Shown here: piece by piece, positions 36,431 through 42,756 of the stretch
Numbering within the stretch: the stretch's first letter is position 1
Layout: every line of letters starts with the position of its first letter
DNA from: Microcaldota archaeon
Lineage (GTDB): Archaea > Micrarchaeota > Micrarchaeia > Micrarchaeales > Micrarchaeaceae
Reading direction: 5' to 3'
NCBI GenBank assembly: GCA_027339055.1
Contig: DAHWRK010000005.1
Location: 1-42,756, forward strand
Length of the DNA: 42,756 nt
The notes under the pieces: generated by a model
What the model was told of the DNA's origin: nothing
The model's input: the letters and a program-made list of their open reading frames with translations, nothing else
Database searches by the model: none
Program-made: the position numbers and the translations under genes

Positions 36431-38734
36431 ATGATAAAATCAATAAAACTAACCAACTGGAAGACCCATGATGACACAAAAATAGAATTCCAGAAGGGAA
36501 CCAATGTTATAGTCGGCCTAATGGGTGCCGGAAAAAGCTCCATGATGGATGCAATGTCATTTGCACTTTTCGGAACTTTTCCGGCACTTGAACACAGGCG
36601 CTACAAGGTAGAAGACATAATAATGAACAGGCCAAGCAGGAAGGCCGCAGCAAGCGTTGAGATTGAGCTGGCTCTGGGTGACGATACATATACAATAACC
36701 AGGACCATAAGCAGGAGCAAGAAGGCAGAAGCCAAAATAGAGAAGAACGGACAGTATCTCCAGACGCAGTCAGAACGTGTAAACGAAGAGATAGAATCCA
36801 TACTTAAAATAAATTACGAAGTCTTTTCGCGCGCCATATACGCGGAGCAGAACAGGCTGGATTATTTCCTAGAGCTTAGGAAGGGAGAGCGCAAGAAGCA
36901 GATAGACGAGATGCTTGGCCTTGACAGGTTCGCCCTTGCCGAGGAGAACGCAACCTCATTGAATAATGCGCTCAAGTCCTATATACAGGAGGACGAAAAG
37001 CTGATAGAGAGCGCCGACCTGAAGTCAATGCAGGACAGGTCCGAGGCCCTGCGCAAAGAGCAGAAGGAGGAAAAAGAAAAGGCGGAAGGGCTATCAAAAG
37101 CCGCAAAGTCGCTGCGAGAAGAACTCCTGACAATTAAGCAGGAATATCAAAAAATGAAGGAGCAGGCAGATGCAAAGGCAGCTCTTTCGAAAGATATTGC
37201 AAGCATAGAGAGCAGGCTTTCCACTCTTTCATCACAGCTGGAAAAGATAAAGCTTCCAGAGAAGACCAAAAAGGAACTGGAATCGGAGGGCTCAAAAATT
37301 GCAGAGGAACTCAGGTCAGTGGACAAGGAAATAGAATCGCTTCTAACGAAGGAGAAAGACGCCATAAAGAAGCGCTCAACTATAGATGCACAGCTGAAGC
37401 AGTGCATTTCGGATGCGGAAAAAGAATCAAAGATAAAAAACGAGATAGGAAAATCGGACTTAGAAGAGATAAAATCCTTGATAAATTCCAAGAGCAACGA
37501 GGCAAAGGCAGCGGTTTCAGGCCTTGCAGATTCGCGAAGCAGGCTTGCAGAGGCCCAGAAGTGGCTTGACGAGCTCAGGAAGCACGAAAGCAATTGCCCG
37601 ATATGCGAAAGGCCGCTCAGCGAAGAGCTCAAGAAGCGCCTCCTCGAGGAAAGGGATTTCCTGATCAAAAAGCTCAAAGAAGAAATATCCGCCAACGAGC
37701 AGAAGGTAACCTCGACAGAAAAGGAGCTTTCCGCGCTTAATTCAAAGTTCAACGAGATAAACGCCTTGATTGCAAAGCTCGCGTCTTACAAGGGCTCGTC
37801 CGAAAAAGTCAAAATCCTGCGTGCCGAAATGGTTTCTGCCGAAGCGCATGTTGCCGAACTCGAGAAGGCAGCCGAAGCGATCAAGCCAAAACGCGATGCA
37901 TTGGCCGAAAAGTCCGAAAAGAACAGGTCAGAAACAGAAGCCATAAATCGTGCCGATTCGATAAAATCAGAGATAGAATCTTCAAAAAAGGCTTTGGACG
38001 AGGCGAACTCCAGAATATCAAAAATAAAGGTTACGGACAAGGAATTGGAAGAGCTGCGCGAGAGCTACAACGCAAAGAACGCAGAATACGCAAAGACAAA
38101 TGCGGAACTAAAAGCGTCTTCAGAAGCTTCATCGAAGCTTCAGCTCCAGCTGGAGGAAATAATAAAGTCAATAGCAAGGCTCAACGAAATAGAGCAAAAG
38201 GTATCGGAAAGGCGCAGGATTTCAGCCGAAATTATGCGTTTCAAGAATGCGCTTATAGATACAGAAGCCCAGCTTAGGACAAGGCTCGTATCTTCGATAA
38301 ACGAGCTGCTCGAGCAGCTGTGGCTCGGGCTATACCCGTACGGGGACTATTCCAGCATAGCGCTCAGGGCATATCCTGACGACTATTCTCTTGAAGCTGC
38401 GGTAACGATAGAAGGCGAGCAGACATGGGTTCAAGTAGACGGTGTCTCCAGCGGCGGCGAGCGCAGCATAGCGTGCCTTGCGCTCCGCATAGCCATGTCA
38501 ATGGTTATAGTCCCGAATCTCAAATGGCTCATACTGGATGAGCCTACGCACAATCTTGACGCACAGGGAATAGCAAAGATGATAGAGGTATTTAGCAATT
38601 CCTTGCCAAGCCTAGTCGAGCAGATATTTGTCATAACGCATGACGACGCGCTCAAGCAGGTTCACAACGCAAGGATATACGAATTCAGCAGGGACAAGTC
38701 AATAAACGAGCCCACAAAAATAGATACGGGCTAA
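36431..38734 (+). CDS. rad50: Rad50 DNA double-strand-break repair ATPase
   Basis: Walker A GLMGAGKSSMMDAM, zinc hook CPICERPL in a coiled coil, signature VSSGGERSIACLALRIA, Walker B LILDEPTHNLD. Confidence 0.95.
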   Translation: MIKSIKLTNWKTHDDTKIEFQKGTNVIVGLMGAGKSSMMDAMSFALFGTFPALEHRRYKVEDIIMNRPSRKAAASVEIELALGDDTYTITRTISRSKKAEAKIEKNGQYLQTQSERVNEEIESILKINYEVFSRAIYAEQNRLDYFLELRKGERKKQIDEMLGLDRFALAEENATSLNNALKSYIQEDEKLIESADLKSMQDRSEALRKEQKEEKEKAEGLSKAAKSLREELLTIKQEYQKMKEQADAKAALSKDIASIESRLSTLSSQLEKIKLPEKTKKELESEGSKIAEELRSVDKEIESLLTKEKDAIKKRSTIDAQLKQCISDAEKESKIKNEIGKSDLEEIKSLINSKSNEAKAAVSGLADSRSRLAEAQKWLDELRKHESNCPICERPLSEELKKRLLEERDFLIKKLKEEISANEQKVTSTEKELSALNSKFNEINALIAKLASYKGSSEKVKILRAEMVSAEAHVAELEKAAEAIKPKRDALAEKSEKNRSETEAINRADSIKSEIESSKKALDEANSRISKIKVTDKELEELRESYNAKNAEYAKTNAELKASSEASSKLQLQLEEIIKSIARLNEIEQKVSERRRISAEIMRFKNALIDTEAQLRTRLVSSINELLEQLWLGLYPYGDYSSIALRAYPDDYSLEAAVTIEGEQTWVQVDGVSSGGERSIACLALRIAMSMVIVPNLKWLILDEPTHNLDAQGIAKMIEVFSNSLPSLVEQIFVITHDDALKQVHNARIYEFSRDKSINEPTKIDTG

Positions 38735-38742
38735 TGCTCTAG

Positions 38743-39987
38743 ATGAAGGTAGATAAAATGGAAGAACAGAAAGAAGAATCAATAAGTTTTGAAAATGGCA
38801 AATGGATAACTCCGGACCACCCCACCATACCTCTCGTATACGGGGACGGAATAGGCCCGGAAATAACTGCTGCATCTGTATCGATAATAGATGCTGCTGT
38901 TGCAAAGGCATACAGCGGCTCGAAGGGCATAAACTGGCTGCGTGTGGAAGCAGGCGAAGAAGCACAGAAAAAATACAACACCGGCCTTCCGGAAGAGACC
39001 CTGGCCACTATAAAGGCATATAAAATAGTCTACAAGGGGCCGCTAACTACTCCGGTGGGCTCAGGGTTCAGGTCTTTAAACGTCACGCTCAGGATAATGC
39101 TTGACCTTTATGCAAACATAAGGCCAGTAAAATACATAGAAGGCCTTGACAGCCCGCTCAAATATCCTGAAAAAGTCGACATGGTTATATTCAGGGAAAA
39201 TACTGACGACATATATACCGGAATAGAATGGCCGTACAACAGCGCCGAAGCGGAGAAGGTCAGGGAGTTCCTTAAAACGTCGATGAACGTCAACATAGAT
39301 CCCGATGCCGGCATCGGCATAAAGCCGATGGGCAAGGCCAAGACGCAGAGGATAACGAGGATGGCAATAAAATACGCAATAGAAAACGGAAGAAAATCCA
39401 TAACCGTAATGCACAAAGGCAACATAATGAAATATACGGAAGGGGCGTTCAAGGACTGGGCTTACGAGGTTGCGCAGAAGGAATTCGGCGACAAAATAAT
39501 AACAGAAGATGAATTGTACTCTAAATACAATGGCAAGATTCCGCATGGAAAGATACTTTTCAACGACAGAATAGCGGACAACATGTTCCAGCAGATAATA
39601 ACCAAGCCGGAGCTGTACGACGTGATACTGGCTCCGAATCTCAACGGCGATTACGTGTCAGACGCATGCGGTGCGCTCATAGGCGATATAGGCGTCCTCG
39701 GCGGCGCAAACGTTGGCGCCGAGGGTGGAATGTTTGAAGCCGCGCACGGCACCGCTCCGAAATACGCCAATAAAAACGTAGCAAATCCCATGGGCCTGCT
39801 GAAAGCCGGGGAGCTCATGCTAATATTTATGGGATGGACCGAAGCCGCAGAGCTTATATCCAAGGCCGTAGAAAAGGCAATGAAGGAGCGCAAGGTCACT
39901 CCCGACATAGCAAGGTTCATGGGCGTAGACGCTCTGGGCACAAAAGAATTTGCCCAATATCTCGTGGATGCGATAAAGTCAGCATGA
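38743..39987 (+). CDS. icd: isocitrate dehydrogenase (NADP-type family)
   Basis: VYGDGIGPEI, GPLTTPVGSGFRSLNVTLR, FRENTDDIYTGIEW, NLNGDYVSDACGALIGDIG; start may be 38758. Confidence 0.93.
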   Translation: MKVDKMEEQKEESISFENGKWITPDHPTIPLVYGDGIGPEITAASVSIIDAAVAKAYSGSKGINWLRVEAGEEAQKKYNTGLPEETLATIKAYKIVYKGPLTTPVGSGFRSLNVTLRIMLDLYANIRPVKYIEGLDSPLKYPEKVDMVIFRENTDDIYTGIEWPYNSAEAEKVREFLKTSMNVNIDPDAGIGIKPMGKAKTQRITRMAIKYAIENGRKSITVMHKGNIMKYTEGAFKDWAYEVAQKEFGDKIITEDELYSKYNGKIPHGKILFNDRIADNMFQQIITKPELYDVILAPNLNGDYVSDACGALIGDIGVLGGANVGAEGGMFEAAHGTAPKYANKNVANPMGLLKAGELMLIFMGWTEAAELISKAVEKAMKERKVTPDIARFMGVDALGTKEFAQYLVDAIKSA

Positions 39988-39995
39988 GCGCATGC

Positions 39996-40655
39996 TCATG
40001 CCGCGTCCTCGGCTGACGCCATTACGTAGTTCAGGAAAACATCTTCCGGCTGTGCTCCTTCAAACGAGTATTTGTCGTTTATGACTATCTTAGGCACTCC
40101 CATTACTGCGTATTTCTTTGCCAAGTCCATGAATTCCGAAGCCTCTATCATGCTGCTCCTGACGAACTTGCTCTCCATCGCAAACTGGTGCGCTATTCTG
40201 ACTGCTTTCGGGCACCAGGGGCACGTCGGAGTCACAAATACCTTTATGTCCACGTGTTTCTTCAGACCGCTGAGCTTCTTCTTCGTGTTTTCCGAAAGGG
40301 TTGTCGAATTCCTGGATGCGTCTATTATGTCGCCAACCAAAGAAGCGAATTCATGCCCTGCTGGTATGCCCTTGTAAATCACTCCGTAAATGCGCTTTCC
40401 GCCAATAACTGTAGACGGCGCGGCATCAACCCCAAGGAACTTTGCCTCGCTCTGGTGCTCGTTTATGTCGTATACCGTGAGCTTTATCCTGCTGTCTATG
40501 GAGCTAAGCTCTTCAAGCAGCTTCAGGTTTTCCCCGCAGTATTCGCATCTATCCTTAGAATCCGTGAAATACATTACGGAGACGTCATCCGACATCTCCT
40601 TCTTGAAAGTCTCTTCTAGGGCTTTCCTGTCCCCGTCGTTCAGCATGCTCGTCAA
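39996..40655 (-). CDS. protein disulfide oxidoreductase (tandem glutaredoxin/thioredoxin fold)
   Basis: Two CxxC sites: DRCEYCGENL and TPTCPWCPKAV; typical archaeal PDO length and GVPKIVIND. Confidence 0.9.
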   Translation of the reverse strand: MTSMLNDGDRKALEETFKKEMSDDVSVMYFTDSKDRCEYCGENLKLLEELSSIDSRIKLTVYDINEHQSEAKFLGVDAAPSTVIGGKRIYGVIYKGIPAGHEFASLVGDIIDASRNSTTLSENTKKKLSGLKKHVDIKVFVTPTCPWCPKAVRIAHQFAMESKFVRSSMIEASEFMDLAKKYAVMGVPKIVINDKYSFEGAQPEDVFLNYVMASAEDAA

Positions 40656-40692
40656 ATCACCAAAACCTTATCATGGCAGAAATATGTTTAAG

Positions 40693-41745
40693 TCATATCT
40701 CGTCTATGCCGTAGCTCCTCTTTTCGTTGCTCGGCCCGAACTCGCTGCTTTCAGAGCTTCCGAGTATCGACGGGCTTTTCACACCGGTGAATATCGCTAT
40801 GAGCTCTATCTTGCCGTTGTATGCGGGATCAACCCTGGCTCCCCATAATATGTTGGCATTCTGGGATATGTGCTCCGTCAGCTTCCTGCCTATCTCGTTT
40901 GCCTCTCCCAATGTCAGGTCGTCGCCTCCGGTTATGTGCATTAGCACTCCTGTAGCTCCGTCATAATCCACGTCAAGAAGCTTGTTCTTCAGCGTGTCTT
41001 CGACAGCTTCATCTACCTTGTTGGTGCCCTTGCCTTCGCCTATGCTTATCATGGCAAGCCCGCCGCTGTTCATCACGGCTTTGACATCTGCGAAATCTAA
41101 GTTTATGAAGCTTGGGGTATTTACCGTTTCGGTAATCCCCTTTACTGCCCTATACGCCACTTCGTCGGCAACCCTGAACGCCTGCTCGAGGGCAAGGTTC
41201 TGGTACAGGCTGACAAGCCTCTGGTTGTCTATGACTATGAGCGTGTCTACGTTCTTCCTTAGGTCCTGTATGCTCTTCATCGCGACCTGCAGCCTTACTT
41301 TCTCCAGCCTGAACGGGAATGTGACTATGCCTATAACTATCGCTCCGTTTTCCTTGGCTATGCCTGCAGCTACTGGGGCAGCGCCTCCTCCTGTTCCGCC
41401 GCCCATTCCGGCGCATACGAAAACCAGGTTGTAGCCATCTAAAGCCTTCTTGAGGTCGCCCCTTGAGTATTCAGCGGCCCTCGCTCCCATTTCAGGGAAG
41501 CCTCCTGCTCCCAGGCCCTTTGTCAGCGGCCCGCCGATAAGTATCCTGTTTATTGACGGATCCAGGCTGTTGAGGTGCTTGGAGTCCGTATTGACGGCTA
41601 TGAAGCTGGCGCTCTTTATGCCCTGCTTTACCATCCTCTGTATCGTGTTGCTGCCTCCGCCGCCAAGTCCGCATACTGCAATCTTGGCCTTGAAAAGCGT
41701 ATCATCAAAATCATTGTTGTTCAAAGCGTTGTCCAAGAGCTCCAT
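40693..41745 (-). CDS. ftsZ: FtsZ paralogue C
   Basis: VCGLGGGGSNTIQRM, GMGGGTGGGAAPVAAGIAKENGAIVIGIVTFPF, NLDFADVKAV. Confidence 0.94.
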   Translation of the reverse strand: MELLDNALNNNDFDDTLFKAKIAVCGLGGGGSNTIQRMVKQGIKSASFIAVNTDSKHLNSLDPSINRILIGGPLTKGLGAGGFPEMGARAAEYSRGDLKKALDGYNLVFVCAGMGGGTGGGAAPVAAGIAKENGAIVIGIVTFPFRLEKVRLQVAMKSIQDLRKNVDTLIVIDNQRLVSLYQNLALEQAFRVADEVAYRAVKGITETVNTPSFINLDFADVKAVMNSGGLAMISIGEGKGTNKVDEAVEDTLKNKLLDVDYDGATGVLMHITGGDDLTLGEANEIGRKLTEHISQNANILWGARVDPAYNGKIELIAIFTGVKSPSILGSSESSEFGPSNEKRSYGIDEI

Positions 41746-41899
41746 GGTGTCACCTGCAAAACATACTCAATTAAAGTTTAAATGTATAATCCTAAATACC
41801 TGAGCCGGGATTTCCAAATCTTTTTATAGGTTTTTATGCTAAACTATTATCGCTAATCTCTTTTCTCAGGAGCATTAGATTTTTTTAGGAGTGTTTATA

Positions 41900-42439
41900 A
41901 TGACAAGGCTAAGACCGGCAAGGACTTTTAGGTATATATTTTCGCAGGCGTGGGCTAGGTACTCGCAGAAGAAGCCCAGAAAGAACTACATAAGGGCAAA
42001 GCCGCACACGAGCCTGCTGGTTTTCAACATGGGCGTAGACAAGCCCGATTTTGACACGGTCCTTACGCTAACGACAAAGCAGGCCATACAGCTTCGCTCG
42101 AACTCGATAGAATCGGCAAGGCAGATGATAAACAAGCACATGGAGCTCACGTCACCTGGCGATTTCTACTTCAAGGTTCTTGTGTACCCCCACATGATAA
42201 TAAGGGAGCACAGGATGGCAACGGGCGCAGGAGCAGACCGTATATCGCAGGGAATGAGCCACGCTTTCGGCAAGCCTGTGAGCGTAGCAGCAAGGCTCAA
42301 GGAAGGGCAGCCTGTCTTCATGGTCAAGACAAGGGCAAAGAACGTGCCTCATGTCAGGGAAGCCTTCAGGAGGGCATCATCAAAGCTCTCAGGGCTTTAC
42401 AAGCTCAACATAGAGCAGGCCCAGCAGGCAAAGAACTGA
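41900..42439 (+). CDS. rpl10e: 50S ribosomal protein L10e (L16 family)
   Basis: MTRLRPARTFRYI...PHTSLLVFNMGV...YPHMIIREHRMATGAGADRISQGMSHAFGKPV. Confidence 0.95.
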   Translation: MTRLRPARTFRYIFSQAWARYSQKKPRKNYIRAKPHTSLLVFNMGVDKPDFDTVLTLTTKQAIQLRSNSIESARQMINKHMELTSPGDFYFKVLVYPHMIIREHRMATGAGADRISQGMSHAFGKPVSVAARLKEGQPVFMVKTRAKNVPHVREAFRRASSKLSGLYKLNIEQAQQAKN

Positions 42440-42522
42440 GCAACTGAAATTTTACATCATATGCCTGCAAAAGCCAACAGGCATAAATATTACTTTTTTT
42501 AAATGCTAAACCAGTGTTTACA

Positions 42523-42756
42523 ATGCGCATACTCATACAGTTTCCCGAAGGGCTAAAGCAGAAAGCTCTGGAATATGCCGAAAGCCTTGAAAAGGAAGGC
42601 AACGAGGTATTCGTATCCGCTTCTCCCAACTTCGGCGCGTGCGACCTCGCTTTGGACGAAGCCAGGAACCTGAAGGTCGACAAGCTCATACACTACGGCC
42701 ATGCGGAATTCAACAAGGTCGACTTCAACGTGGAATATGTCCCATACGAGATAGAT
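42523..42756 (+). CDS. dph2: diphthamide biosynthesis protein Dph2 (partial, runs off window)
   Basis: MRILIQFPEGLKQKALEYAESLEKEGNEVFVSASPNFGACDLALDEARNLKVDKLIHYGHAEF matches the Dph1/Dph2 N-terminus. Confidence 0.85.
   Translation, partial: MRILIQFPEGLKQKALEYAESLEKEGNEVFVSASPNFGACDLALDEARNLKVDKLIHYGHAEFNKVDFNVEYVPYEID

Noticed and set aside
37147-37752. 201 aa minus-strand ORF
   Set aside because: Antisense of the Rad50 coiled coil; the Ser/Phe-rich product is an expected artefact.
1-42756. CRISPR array, IS element, integrase or prophage
   Set aside because: No regularly spaced repeats, transposase/integrase motifs or phage structural genes seen.

Overview
Archaeal chromosomal window, about 42.8 kb and nearly fully coding. 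The gene content (Rpo7, Spt4, aIF5A, S24e, S27ae, S8e, L10e, aEF1-beta, MCM, XPD, Rad50, fibrillarin, SepF, FtsZ) fits a small-genome euryarchaeal or DPANN (Micrarchaeota-like) lineage; the lineage is inference only. I found no CRISPR array, transposon or rRNA. Observations most worth a second look: (1) three divergent, apparently intact FtsZ paralogues plus a SepF in one window; (2) an MFS transporter whose reading frame is broken by a single in-frame TGA, with TM1 upstream in the same frame; (3) a tRNA-Asn with C at the near-universal U55 and an A51.C63 T-stem mismatch, both of which C-to-U changes would restore; (4) a response regulator with wHTH, REC and degenerate GGDEF-like regions, near a GAF/PAS histidine kinase and a class III pilin-like gene; (5) two short zinc-ribbon genes (S27ae and a Zn-ribbon protein before aEF1-beta) missing from the ORF track; (6) several palindromes, repeats and hairpins in the few intergenic gaps. 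All family calls come from reading motifs by eye; no searches were run.
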